A stretch of DNA of 64,000 nt, from contig CM055870.1 of the NCBI GenBank assembly GCA_029582165.1, positions 51,863,213 to 51,927,212 of the forward strand, in the 5' to 3' direction. The position numbers were made by a program, and so were the translations under genes. Below the pieces are notes generated by a model. It was given only the letters and a program-made list of their open reading frames with translations. It was not told the origin of the DNA and searched no databases. Each line of letters opens with the position of its first letter. The stretch's first letter is position 1. The DNA comes from Portulaca oleracea (taxonomy: Eukaryota > Streptophyta > Magnoliopsida > Caryophyllales > Portulacaceae). This document shows, piece after piece, positions 9,813 to 21,155 of the stretch.

Positions 9813-11220
9813 AAATGTTCATAATGAATGTCCATAGAAAATACTCACTAAATAATTTCTAACAAGGATATTCACTAAATAGCATGTTTAGAAAACTATA
9901 TTATGATCATAATTTCTAATATGGATGTTAAGAAAAATATAGTACAATGTTCATAATTTTTGAGATGAATGTTCATAATGTCTAATAACAATACTTAATA
10001 AATAATGATGTACATAATATCTAATATGGATGTTCAGAAAGACATACTTCAATGTTCATAATTTGCGATGGATGTTCATAGTGTCTAAAAATGATGCTCA
10101 AAAGCAACATGTTCAGAAAGTTATATATACTATGATATTCATAATTCCTAATATTTATGTTCAGAGAGATATATTACAATGTTCATAATATTTAAGATGA
10201 ACATTTATAATATCTGTTGGCTCTATGAAGCATATAATTATTTTGATGATAACAAACCATAAAATAAGTTTTATACATGAGGTTAGAAATTGAAGTGATT
10301 TAATTATTATGTTACTCATATATAATACTTATGATGATCCAATATATTAATTTGAGAATATTTGATTGGACAAATTTATGATATTGTAACCTTGATTAAT
10401 ATTGAAACTAATAATAAGAATAGATATTAATTTGATTGATTTGATCATGATTATATTATATCATAAATTTGATTAATATTGATTCTCTATGTGCTAAGAT
10501 ATATGCATCTATATATACATATTGTAGTATCTTGGCATATTGGTAAGGTACATTATACAAGACAATCAAGAAGATCATATGTCCATCCTTATGAGGATTA
10601 TGTTGTGATTGATCAAGATTTGTCCAAGTTTGGTCATCGGCTCTTGCACTATAAATACAAGGAGATTGGACATTAAAGAGCACAAACAAGAGAAGAGACA
10701 AGAGGACACAAGAAAACATCTCACTTGAGCATTATTAATTCCTATTGTTATTGAGTGTGAAATTAAAGTTGTATTGAGCTATTTGTTATTGAGTTGAGTG
10801 ATTGAGATAATTATTGTTAGGGAGAGGATTCAAGAGTTGAGAGGTCAACTCCCCACACTTGATTGAGATCTTGAGAGTAAAGAAGGCTCTAATATCGGTT
10901 GTAGAAATCCATCCTAATAATAATTCGAGGTTAAATCCTAGAGTTGGAGAACTCTAGGCGGTGACGTACTCCGAAATTGAGTTCGGAGGAACATCGTAAA
11001 CAACTACCGGGTTTTATCTATCTTTTAATTTTTGTTATTTATTTTCCGCATTTTATTTAACTAGCCTAATTAAACTTTCAATATCTAATAAGAATACTCA
11101 CGAAATAGTATGTTTAAAACTATACTATGATTTTCATAATTCCTAATTTAGATGTTTTGAAAAATATACTATAATGTTCATAATTTTTAAGATGAAAAAT
11201 ATAAGAAATGTAATGAAAAT
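9734..11220. repeat. Decayed AT-rich repeat (TTCATAAT-type), split by a solo LTR
   Basis: Variants of ATGTTCATAATTTCTAATATGG and AAGATGAATGTTCATAAT recur throughout 9740-10214 and again in 11081-11200. A TA/GA microsatellite occupies 9782-9812. The two halves are separated by the solo LTR. No coding potential. Confidence 0.7.
10215..11080 (+). mobile_element. Solo LTR, 866 bp (TSD ATATC)
   Basis: TGTTGGCTCTATG at 10215 to AAACTTTCA at 11080, with a perfect 5-bp duplication ATATC at 10210-10214 and 11081-11085. Internally it has a TATA box (CTATAAATACA near 10648) followed by a purine-rich leader, and near the 3' end a GTGACGTACTCCGAAA / GAGTTCGGAGGAAC stretch and TTTCCGCA, features common in plant copia LTRs. 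No second LTR or internal region is adjacent, so unequal recombination between LTRs is the likely origin. Confidence 0.88.
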
Positions 11221-11595
11221 TACAAAGACACTACATAAATAAATAAATTACAAATGTATTGAATTTTTTTAAAAAATTCATGGATTATTGAATTGAGTTG
11301 AAATAAAAAAGAGGGACCATTTTCTCACAGAAAAAAGAAATAAGAAAAGACAACCCAGATGCACTAAGCATTGTACGTCTGAGAGTGGAATCGTTTTTTT
11401 CCCTTAATTTTGAAGTAGAAAGCAAAAGTCACCAATCAGCCCTCTTAAATAACATTGTGACGATCCATTACTTCTGTCAAATAATTACATTACATACAAC
11501 TACCCATCTCCCTATTTGCAACCCTCCAAAAGTTAGGAAGTGCACAAAAGTCATCCCTCAAATTAAATTAATCCACAACAATATACTCAACTCAT

Positions 11596-11624
11596 ACGTG
11601 TAGCTCTAAGCTCCTCTATAAATA
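11596..11624 (+). promoter_or_regulatory. LTP-A1 core promoter: ACGTG motif and TATA box
   Basis: TATAAATA at 11617-11624 lies 88 bp before the ATG, typical for a short-leader plant gene. An ACGTG core (ABRE-like) is at 11596-11600. The same arrangement, nearly base for base, precedes LTP-A2. Confidence 0.75.
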
Positions 11625-11711
11625 CCACTATGCTCATAACACTTCTCAACCCATCCACTCACACTTGAAAACTAAACAAACCCGTCAACAATCTCTCGGC
11701 CAATTAAAACA

Positions 11712-12689
11712 ATGGCTGCCTCAAGTGTTGTGAAGGTCATCGCCTGCTCCATCGCTGTGTGCATGGTGGTGTTTGCTCCCCGTGCTGAGGCAACTTTGAG
11801 TTGTGGGCAGGTGACTGCGACTGTGGGCAAGTGTATCCCTTACTTGAAGGGCGGGCCCGGCCCATCATCAGCTTGCTGCAGTGGCCTTAGGAGCCTCGTG
11901 GACATGACTGCCACTCCCACGGACAAGAAAACTGCATGCTCGTGCCTAAAGACTGCAGCCTCGTCCAGCGGCATCAACTACAGTTTGGCGTCGGGTCTCC
12001 CCAACAAATGTGGCGTTAGAGTTTCGTACAAGTTCAGCCCTTCCATTGATTGCTCCAAGTATGCACCCATCTATGCCTTGGATTTTTGCATTTACTCCTC
12101 TTATGGTTTTTTAACATTAATTTTTTTTTTCTTTCATTTCTCGAATTAATTTTTACTGCCTTATTCAATTTGGAAGAATATATCACTTTTCTTATTTTAA
12201 CGATGAATGATAGATAATTAAAAGACATACTTTTGACCGTTCTATTGTTGAATTATACTGCTTTGGTTTGCCCATTACGTTTTGGATTTCCTTTTTACAT
12301 CCATCAGTTTTAACAATAACTCTTGCATGACTCTAGAATCGAAAAGTTAAAATAAAAGTAGTCTTATTTATATGAAATTTATACTGATTTCATTTCATCA
12401 AAAATGTTTTCTATATTTACAGGAAAGGGTGCGAAAAATGACAAGTAGATATACTTTTACCAAAAGTTGACCAAAAAATAGTGACATGTCAAGTTGTTAA
12501 CACCTCACCAAAAAACTAGAAAAAAAATGTTATTTTTTCAAACTCAGAGGTGGTAACAATTAGAGTCGATGAAAGGGAAAAAAAAACTAATGTCGAGAGT
12601 GTAAAGACAAAAATCTCATCTATATCTTTCTATTTATTTGTTGAGTAATTTTGTCTAACTGTTTTTAAATATTTTGCAGGGTGAAATAA
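11712..12689 (+). CDS. Non-specific lipid transfer protein, type 1 (LTP-A1)
   Basis: Small secreted protein that binds acyl lipids in a hydrophobic tunnel; the family acts in the apoplast and cell wall (cuticle lipid delivery, defence). Exon 1 is 11712-12058, intron 12059-12679 (AA|GTATGC ... TTTGCAG|G), exon 2 12680-12689, giving 118 aa ending CSKVK. Reading through the donor would add a hydrophobic tail, so the spliced form is preferred. Residues 1-27 are a signal peptide ending AEA. The mature 91 residues have the exact nsLTP1 spacing C-X9-C-X13-CC-X19-CXC-X21-C-X13-C (Cys 4, 14, 28, 29, 49, 51, 73, 87) and the conserved TPTDK pentapeptide. All key residues are intact. The 3' tail and promoter match those of LTP-A2. 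Confidence 0.95.
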
Positions 12690-13132
12690 TTTATTGAAGG
12701 GACTGGAATGGACTCAGATGAATTATATATCTCAAATCAGAGTATGAATAATAAAATTAAATGAGCACGTCTTAAGTGATGGGATTCTTACAAGCAAGCA
12801 TCCTATACTATGTACTTGTGGCTTGTTATATCTTAATTGAAATACAACAATAGATCATCAATTCGTCGTGATCATTTAAATTAAAAAGAATAAACAAAAG
12901 AGATATTTGACTCGTATATTTAACCATGCATGCATCGTCTCTATTCGGACTCACAAGGATCAACGAAGTGGATTGAAATACAAGGATTATGAAATGAGCG
13001 ATAGGTCACATGTTTGATATGTGAAACTTTCAAATTAGAAGAACAAGGCACAATATAAAATGCCGAATTAAATTAACATGCACCAAATTGAACTAAACTA
13101 GTCCATGACCATCTAATGAGGGTGTCCCTTTG
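12690..13132. other. LTP-A1 3' flank, shared with block B
   Basis: The first ~200 bp resemble the tail of LTP-A2 (GAGTGATGGGA-like and TTAATTGAAATACAA phrases). From about 12905 the sequence (TATTTAACCAT, CAACGAAGTGGATTGA, AACTAAACTAGTCCATG) matches 50260-50440, next to LTP-B. In block B these two pieces are 4.6 kb apart because of insertions. No gene here. Confidence 0.75.
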
Positions 13133-13918
13133 TGATTCATGAGAGATTAGGGACACAATAAATACAAGAAAATCAACGGAAGGCACACTAAATACAAACA
13201 TCAATCATGGCCGGCCACCAAGTAGAACTCATAACACAATCCAAACTCTGACAATGGAGTAGATCTAGATGTCAAACACACCAAATCAACAAAAGCTTAG
13301 CAAGATATGACCAATCTATGAACAATACTCACCAAGAGTGAACTTAGAGTTCAAGAGATGCATAAAGGCTAGGCAACCAACACTAAGAACTCTATGGCAA
13401 CCCTCACCAAAGATATTCCACATTTACAAGCTCTAAAGGGAGTACTCCAACCCACCACCAAAAACATTCAAGGATAAAGAGAGAAATAGATTTGAGGAAT
13501 ATGGTTTGTGTAAAACTCCGAAAAATCCAAAGATATTGACCGTGACGTCGTTAGTAAATTAGATTTGACTTCGTTATTTATTTTTATTCGTTTATGTTTA
13601 TTTTTTCTAACACTTGAGCTTGTAGGATCGTGAGAGACTAACAAGGGTATATCGGTAATTTCGTGGGTTTAGTATTATTAGTTTTACTCTATTTTAGTAT
13701 TATTATTAATATTATTGTGTTATATGAATTATTACGTGAATATAATAATTACGTGAATATTATTTTCTATGTGATTACTATTAATAATATTATTATTAGT
13801 GTTATTATTATTAATACTATTATTATTATTATTAGTTTGTTTTTAGAAAAATCAGTTTTTTTTAGTGTTGGGTTGAGTTAGGATTAAGAGTGTTTAGTTG
13901 GGCCTTAATTGTTAGATA

Positions 13919-13927
13919 ATATAAAAA
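13919..13927 (+). promoter_or_regulatory. LTR TATA box
   Basis: TAATATAAAAACCCC precedes a (CT)n tract and the first AAACCCTAA motif. Its position ~410 bp into the LTR and the following GC-rich leader fit a retrotransposon promoter. The same sequence is in the 3' LTR near 23483. Confidence 0.6.
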
Positions 13928-16169
13928 CCCCTCTCTCTCTCTCAAACCCTAATCTCCTCTCAAACTAAACCCTAACCCTAGCTTCATCCCCCTCTCTCTC
14001 TCCCTCCCTGCTCTCCCTCTCTGTCACGCCACCACCGCAACCGACGGCCGCCTGCATCATCGGTAACCACCAGCATCTTCTCTCTCTCTTTCGTTGTCTC
14101 TCTCCGTTCTTCCCTATCTTTCTCCTCTTGTTTTTCGCTAACTCTTCTCTCCACCAACACCGACGCCGCCAGTCGACCACCGCGCACCCCCTGCCGCCGT
14201 CGTAGTTGCCGCCGGACTCGCAGTCTGGGTCCTCATTGCACGCCACACTCGAAGGAAACTCCAATCACGGTCGTTGGTTGCTGCTGCTCGAACCCAGACG
14301 CGCCACCAACCCCCTGTTTCGACAGCCACCATTTGACCACCCACCACCGTCGTACCACTGCTTGGTCGCCGGAAAAACCGCCCATACCTTGCCCTAGCAA
14401 AACCTACGTAAACCCTAATCTGTTTCTTGAAACCTTCTTTCTTGTTTTCTTTATCTTTTGTTGTAATTATTATTATTATTATTGTTTCTTTTATTAAATC
14501 TTGTAATTTGGGTAATTAAGGGTGTAAATTATTAAGTTGTTATTTGTATTGTTTTTATTTACATGTAATTGGTCTAATTCTTTATATGTAACTTGTATGT
14601 TTAAATTTAGTGTATTATGGTTGTAATAGTTGTAGTGAAATTATTATTATTCGATTATATGATATATTTTGTTTTCTTCTGAATCATGTTAGGGTTTTAG
14701 ATAACACTATTATTGTATGCACGAATCTTTAAAGTATAATTACCTAGATTAATTCTTGAATTGTTAGTTAAATATTCATATGTTCTTTAATTCTCTTAGG
14801 GTTCATTCATGTTTAGTTTCATGTTTAAATCTTGTTAAACAAGTTAGGCTGATTGAATTACTAAAGTTCGATTCTTGATTATTAATTTATGATTCTTGAT
14901 TTAATCTTGTATAAAGCAATTGGTTGTTGGGATTCTTGATTAGTAGTTTAAATGTTTATATGTTCTTTATAATTATTCACATGTTCTTTAAGTTCCTTCT
15001 TGTTTATTGGTTAAGAAATTCATGTTTAGGTTAGTGTTAATATTTCATGCATGCTTTTAGGGTTAGTAGAAATATTAAAGATGATTTCATGTTTTACATT
15101 TTGGTTTTGACGATAGGAGGTTTGATGTTTGGACCTTAGTTGGATTAGGTTAATTACTTTGGACCTAAGTTACTGTTTTAAACCCAAATTAGGACCCCGG
15201 GATCGGATTGGTGGAAGTTAGAACCGAATTTGAAATTAAATCGAAACCGGTAACGGGACAGTTTTGATGGGGTCTAAAGATCGGATCACCACGATTAGTG
15301 TAGTTGTTTTTTGATCGAACTCTTTGGACTGGAGTTTTCCTTAGATGTTAGCTTTCATAGGAATTTTACGGACCGGACTTTGGAATTTTATAAGTCGCGT
15401 TATAGCCCAATTACCAGACCTAGGTCAGGTCTAGACAGTTTGGAAAGATGACGGTTTTTGAGGACCTTAAAGCGTGTGTTGGGACTCGAGTTCACCTTAA
15501 GAGTTTTAGTAGACATCCCGAGGTTTGCGAAAAGTCCAAAACCAGACCAATAGAATGTCGGGAAATCAAGTTACGACCTTTTTTATGTGGATGCTGTAAT
15601 CTTTCTTGTTATGTGAAATTGTTAATGAATGTGTTGTTGATTGAAAAGGTTTATTTGGTACTATTATGCGATTACTTGGAATGTGTTAGGTAATTTAAAG
15701 TGTAAATTCATGATTGATAGGAACCTATAGGGTCCCTAGGGGAGGGTTAGTTAGAAGGTAGTTAATACTAACTTCGAAGGGCGCGTTTTGATTAGAATAA
15801 TTATTCTATTTTAGGCCCAAGCTAACTCGCGTCGTTAGTGAGCTCAAGTGTGTTCGTTTTGTTGTGAAGTGAAGTTAACCAGGTAATGTCTATGCTCTAA
15901 TCCCCAATGGGATGCTCTTTAAATGTGTTTTAATGTTTTCTAATTTATTTTGAGAATTGCATCCCGAAAGAGGACTTTATGGAAATATGACTATCTGTTT
16001 TGGATAACTGTTTGTATTTGTTTGTGCTTTGATTTTATTGAGTTGAGAAATTGGATGGTCTTTTATTAGTGGTTTTATTATTGGTTTTGATAACCTGGGT
16101 TGGGTTTCACCTGAGAGTTGTGAGCTGAGCTTTGCATAAGACACTAATAATTCAAAGTGAAACATTAAG

Positions 16170-16490
16170 CGGGTTTATTATTTTGATGCCTTTGATAGGC
16201 TAATGTTTTGCGGGCGATAACTTGGAGACCAGGAGTTGATGCCTGTATGGGTTATGTGTCAGGAGATCAGGGTCTCATCCCTGATATAGGTTAGATGTTT
16301 ATGATGCCTTTGGTAGGCGAAAGTTTTGATGCCTTTGGTGGGCGATTATTTGATGCCTTTGATAGGCTAATGTTTTTGCGGGCGATAACCCGGAGACCAG
16401 GATTTGATGCCTGTATGGGTTATGTGTCAGGAGATCAGGGTTTCATCCTTGATATAGGATAGATGATTTTTGGATGCCTTTGGTAGGCGA
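16170..16490. repeat. LTR-internal tandem repeat (GATGCCTTTGGTAGGCG family)
   Basis: Two ~190-bp units, each with GATGCCTTTGATAGGCTAATG, GCGGGCGATAACC, GATGCCTGTATGGGTTATG and GGAGATCAGGGT, plus extra short GATGCCTTTGGTRGGCGA subunits. The matching array in the 3' LTR is at about 25770-26105 and has one more subunit. No function can be assigned from sequence. Confidence 0.8.
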
Positions 16491-17000
16491 ATGTTACTCT
16501 AAGGGATATGGTATCCCACCCGCATAATAAAATATGGATTGGTTGGGTTGAGGAAAACAGTTAAGGGATTAAAGGTTTGTGAAATGGTTTGACTTGTTTC
16601 TCTTTCCCTCAAATGAATTGAAATGAACTTAACTTGTTTTTAACGTTAGGGGTAGACATTATTGAGATATCCCCCTCATTTTTGAAATGTTTTGTTTTCA
16701 AGCGATGATCAATATGCTGGGGACGGGAATTAGAAGTGAGGACGACATGTCTAGAAGTCGTTAAATATGTTATGCTTCTTTTTGAAAGACTTGAAGTTAG
16801 TTTTGGGGTTTATTTCTAAGTTTGGGTTTGTTAGTTAGTTTGCCGTTGACAGACAGTTGTAGTTTTCTTTCTCGCCTTGTATTCCTTCGGGGATACGGCA
16901 GTGACGCCTAATAAGAGTTTGAGTCTTCCGCTAAATTTTGTCTGTTAACGTTAGCTTGACTTTGATTTTTCTATAATTGAATTTCCGGGGCGTTACAGAA

Positions 17001-17012
17001 TGGTATCAGAGC
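17001..17012 (+). other. Primer binding site (initiator tRNA-Met type)
   Basis: TGGTATCAGAGC begins three bases after the 5' LTR end. This is the usual plant PBS complementary to the 3' end of initiator tRNA-Met. Confidence 0.9.
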
Positions 17013-17179
17013 CCTGGATTGCGACCTAGTAGCTCCTCAGAGTCCTTTAGGTTTAGTTAGACCCTAGGAAGCTAAGTCGGAGTGATGAGCGTAGGATGGG
17101 AATAGGGTTTTATGCTTTCCTATTAGTACATGATTATGTCTTTAATTTCTGTGCTGCTAATATGTTCTAACCCTGTAGG

Positions 17180-17849
17180 ATGGCTCAACGCACATACTGT
17201 TATCATCATCCCACCCCGTGTTTTCATCGTTATACTCCCATTCCTCCCAAGGGGAAACTGGGAACTCATATGCTAAACTTCTACGACGAGATTGACAAGT
17301 ACACCAAAGACGTTCCGAACTCATGCCTTCGTGGTAACGAGGAGAGTCAGGCGAACGCATTTTTGCTCACGCTTCGGGATGACCCTCGGTGGGGCCATAC
17401 TGTACCATTATTGCTACCACCCCCACTCCCGGTCGAGGAGTAGCCCCCACCCGTGTTGTTGGTGTAGAAGGTACCGAGTGGACTCAGAGCACCGAATTCC
17501 AGAAGTCTTTGACAAGATGGCCAATATTGGGAGGCGTGACGTGGAAGGAGTTCAAGTGAACCCAGCCCCAGCACCTGTCATGGACATGGATCCCGACAGT
17601 AACCCAGAGGAAGATCCAAAGGAGGATTCTGTGGAGGATTCCGTGGAGGATTCTGAGTGCGAGGTGACCTCTGGAGTTACAGTTGCACTTGCCGATGAGC
17701 CCGAACAAGAGACCGAACCCGAGGATGAGGTTATGGTGGACTGGGAGACAGGAGAAGACCCCGAAGAGGACTCGGGGGATGAGTTTGATGATCCAGATTG
17801 GACTCCGATCGCAGTTAGGAAGAACCCTCTGTGTAGGAGGATCATATGA
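17180..17849 (+). pseudogene. Extra acidic ORF between PBS and gag (one frame change)
   Basis: A frame opens with MAQRTYCYHHPTPCF at 17180 and runs to 17443. Coding-like sequence then continues in another frame (about 17460-17849) with a strongly acidic, repetitive stretch (DSNPEEDPKEDSVEDSVEDS) ending near DDPDWTPIAVRKN. The frame change near 17440 suggests one original ORF. It lies 170 bp after the PBS and 410 bp before the gag ATG. I recognise no domain. It could be an accessory protein or an N-terminal extension of Gag. Confidence 0.5.
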
Positions 17850-18262
17850 GTGGGACAGTAATAATAGTATTAGGATTGGTTGCTATAACTTATTTATACA
17901 TGGTTAGCTTGATTGTGATATATCTTTAAGTGTGGTGTGGTGTTTTGTTTGTGTGATAACCCCAGATAAGGGATAGATATACATACTACGACGCTGGTGT
18001 GCAAGTATTATAAATAATAGTCTTGATTTTAGAGATGATAATATATGTCTTCTTCTTTTTTTTTTCTTTTCTAATGATGTGCGATGAAAGAGTATGTGAA
18101 TCATGATGCTAATACCTGGGCTTACTTGTTGAAATATGTTGAAGTTTTGAATCTGCTTAGTGCTTTTATGAGATAGCTGGATTGAATGGTCCCTCCTTAG
18201 AATTGGTGCTTTAAACTGTGAGATTAAACCCTAAGTAGTCTAAATCGACCCTTTGAACCAGG

Positions 18263-19283
18263 ATGTCGGACATGAACGGTTCTCAACCCAACAACAGTAA
18301 TCGGGAGCGCCCGCAAGCTGCAGCCGAACAGCGCCCCTCAAACCGCGACTGAACTGCGCCAACGTGTTCCTCACTTGATATCAGGGCCGAGTACAACAAC
18401 ACCAGGGAATGACCTTGCCAGCCTACTGATGATTGAGATGCTTAACAAGCACGAGGATCTACTGAAGAGGGTGGTGGATCGACAGGAAGGAGAAAGGGAA
18501 GATGATCCCTCCGCTCTTCTCCAAAGGTTCAATAACTTTAACCCGCCCACTTATACAGGGGTAGCTGACCCTAAAGTCTTTGAAGAGTGGGTTAGAGATA
18601 TGGAAAATATTTTTGATACGACACGCTGTCCTGTGGAATTGAGGATGGATTTTGCTACATACCACCTGAAGGAGGAGGCCGACCTATGGTGGGCTAGTGT
18701 GAAGGAGATACGGACCGAACCGGGTTTTGACTGGAACCATTTTAAGGTTGCGCTGAAGGATCGGTTCTACCCTATGTCTCTTCAAAAGGCGAAAGAAAAG
18801 GAATTCATGGACTTACGCCAAGGAGAGCGTGGCGTGCTTGCTTACTCCACTAAGTTCACCGAACTATCTCGGTTTGCACCTGCTCTTGTGTCTAGTGAAC
18901 AATTGAGGATGGATCGCTTCTGGGATGGATTAAACTGCAAGATTCAGGATCGGATGTCATCACGTGAGTTCACGTCTTACCAGAACATGCTGAATGTTGC
19001 CCTCACTGTAGAAAGGGTAATGCATGACATGGAGCGACAACTTGGCATACAAGGGCATAAGAGGAAACAGTCGCCCCGTTTCAACCCACCTCAACCCTAC
19101 TAAGTGAAGAGGTTCTGCCCCAATAATTGGTAGAGCAACCAACCTTCGAGGCGTGGGCCATCGCATGTGCCTATCTGTAGGATTTGTGGTCGACCCGGCC
19201 ATTATCCTCGAGATTGTAGAGCATGAGCTGCAAAGGGAGGATGCTTTAAGTGTGGGAGTCTCCAACACCACATCAGGCAGTGC
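18263..19283 (+). pseudogene. Tekay-like gag, broken
   Basis: Structural protein that packages the RNA. Starts MSDMNGSQPNN at 18263, hits TGA at 18350-18352, and continues after a frame change from about 18375 with the retrotransposon gag domain (VFEEWVRDMENIFD, LWWASVKEI, DRFYPMSLQKAKEKEF) to TAA at 19101. In the same frame, beyond TAG 19131 and TGA 19224, lie two CCHC zinc knuckles C-X2-C-X4-H-X4-C at 19176-19217 and 19242-19283, both with intact ligands. At least four breaks in total. Confidence 0.88.
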
Positions 19284-20041
19284 CCTCTACAGAATTCAGG
19301 GGCAATAATAGTGGAAACAATGGAAACAACGGAAACTGGAGAGCCCCGCAGTCTACATATCAAAATCGGGGAGGCTATAGTGGAAACCAAAGGCCAGAAC
19401 AACAAAACTGGGGTGGTCCCGGTGGGAATCAGAACAACCAAAGGGGGCCAGCAAACCCGCCTCGTCAGCAGCAACAACCGCCGCGTAACCCAGGAGGACG
19501 AGTGTATGTGACGAGGAAGGATGAGGCTGAGAATAAAGCGGACGTCGTGACAGGTACCTTCTCTCTCCACCTCTACAATGTCTCTGTTTTATTTGATTCT
19601 GGAGCTAGTCATTCTTTTGTTGGACGAGCTATAGTAGAGAAGGCTAAGATGAAACCCTCGGAGAATAGTAAGCCTATGTCGGTAGCCCTACCCACCGGGG
19701 ATACCATTAGTTGTGGAGAGTTATATGGTGGATGTCCTATAGTGATAGCAGGTCAGGAATTTGAGGCAGACCTCTATATGTTTGATTTAATGGAGTTTGA
19801 TGTTATTTTGGGGATGGACTGGTTAGCAAAATATAGAGCTCAGATAGATTGCTACAAGCAAAAGGTGACCTTAGTAGGACCGAACGGGAAGAAGGTAGTG
19901 CATTGGAGTGATAGGCATCTTCAAGGTGTAAGGATTATCTCTGCCCTCAAGGCTCAGAAGTTGTTGGGCCAAGGTTGTGAAGGGTTTTTATGCAATGTAA
20001 TCGACACCAAGGCGGAGGAGCTACGATCGAGAGCATTCTGA
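19284..20041 (+). pseudogene. Tekay-like aspartic protease region
   Basis: A frame change after the second zinc knuckle leads into an Asn/Gly/Gln-rich linker and then a retroviral-type aspartic protease with the DSGAS active site at 19595-19609 and the ILGMDWL hydrophobic motif. It runs open to TGA-like termination at 20041 (RSRAF then stop). Internally intact, but cut off in frame from gag and from RT. Confidence 0.85.
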
Positions 20042-21155
20042 TAGTTCAGGATTTTCCTGATGTCTTTCCGGAGGAGATTCCGTGAATGCCCCCACTCAGG
20101 GAGGTGGATTTCTGCATCGATTTGGAGCCCGGGGCAGCACCTGTTTCAAAAGCCCCACATCGAATGGCGCCCGCAGGGCTAAAGGAATTGAAGACCCAGC
20201 TGGATGAGCTGCTAGAAAAGGGGTACATACGACCAAGCATGTCACCATGGGGAGCACCTGTACTGTTCGTGAAGAAGAAGGATGGTAGCATGAGGTTATG
20301 CATCGATTACCGGGAGTTGAACAAGATTACCATAAAAAATCGGTACCCACTACCTCGCATTGATGATCTCTTTGACCAGTTGCGGGGTGCAACAATGTTT
20401 TCGAAGATAGACCTGAGATCAGGATATCACCAACTAAGAATCCGAGAGGAGGACATCTCTAAAACCGCCTTCTGAACTCGATATGGTCATTATGAGTTCG
20501 TAGTAATGCCGTTTGGGCTCACAAATGCACCAGCCGCTTTCATGGACTTAATGAACCGAGTGTTCAAGCCGTTTCTGGACAAGTTTGTGGTGGTGTTCAT
20601 CGATGATATATTGATGTACTCAGGAATACGGGAGGAGCATGCGAATCACCTGAAAGAAGTGCTGACGACTTTGCGTAGCAACGAGCTTTACGCGAAGTTT
20701 AAGAAATGTGAATTTTGATTGGAGCGAGTAGCGTTCTTAGGACACGTGGTGTCTAAGGAAGGAGTAGCAGTGGACCCTCAAAAGGTGGAGGCTATCACCA
20801 AGTGGCCGACGCCGAAGAATGCCACTGAGGTTAGGAGTTTTCAGGGTTTGGTAGGCTATTATAGGAAATTTGTTCAAGATTTCTCGAAAATCGCCACCCC
20901 TTTGACCAATTTGACTCGGAAGTCAATCAAGTTCGCGTGGTCGGAAAAATGTGAGCAAGCATTTCAGGAGCTGTAGAAGAGACTTACCTCGGCCCCTATT
21001 CTCGCTCTATCTCAAAGGAACGAAGGATTCATTATCTACAGTGACGCATCACATGGTGGATTGGGTTGTGTGCTCATGCAGAATGGGAAAGTGATTGCGT
21101 ATGCATCCAGACAACTGAAGACACATGAGAAGAACTACCCCACTCATGACACAGG
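20042..21155 (+). pseudogene. Tekay-like reverse transcriptase and RNase H (start), four in-frame stops
   Basis: One frame carries RT motifs: [42 protein letters not shown] and the catalytic FIDD near 20597-20608, then LGHVVSKEG and RNase H ([13 protein letters not shown]). Stops interrupt it at 20083 (TGA), 20473 (TGA), 20716 (TGA) and 20974 (TAG). Two of these sit where the family usually has Arg or Trp, as expected from C-to-T decay on one or the other strand. At about 21150 the frame changes into the integrase frame. Confidence 0.9.

Larger units (their letters stand above)
13509..16997 (+). repeat. 5' LTR of the Tekay-like element
   Basis: Starts TGTAAAACTCCG, ends GGGGCGTTACA. It contains a TATA box, CT-rich and telomere-repeat-like (AAACCCTAA) stretches near 13930-13980, a GC-rich 5' leader region to about 14400, then ~2.5 kb of AT-rich sequence. 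Open frames inside it (13965-14397, 15448-15693) recur in the 3' LTR as similarly unconserved frames and are not treated as genes. Compared with the 3' LTR it lacks about 18 bp near 14545 and about 25 bp near 16490. Confidence 0.92.

Noticed and set aside
12059..12149. LTP-A1 reading through into YAPIYALDFCIY...
   Set aside because: A good donor at 12059 and the two-codon second exon shared by all three LTP genes make the spliced form far more likely.
13965..14397. ORFs of 60-100 codons in the 5' LTR
   Set aside because: The same region in the 3' LTR (23516-23920) has different frame lengths; composition is simple (Arg/Glu or Ser/Pro runs) and both strands are open.
17484..17845. Minus-strand Ser-rich ORFs (74 and 97 codons)
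   Set aside because: They mirror the acidic repeat of the plus-strand extra ORF; the Ser runs are complement artefacts of GAG/GAT-rich sequence.
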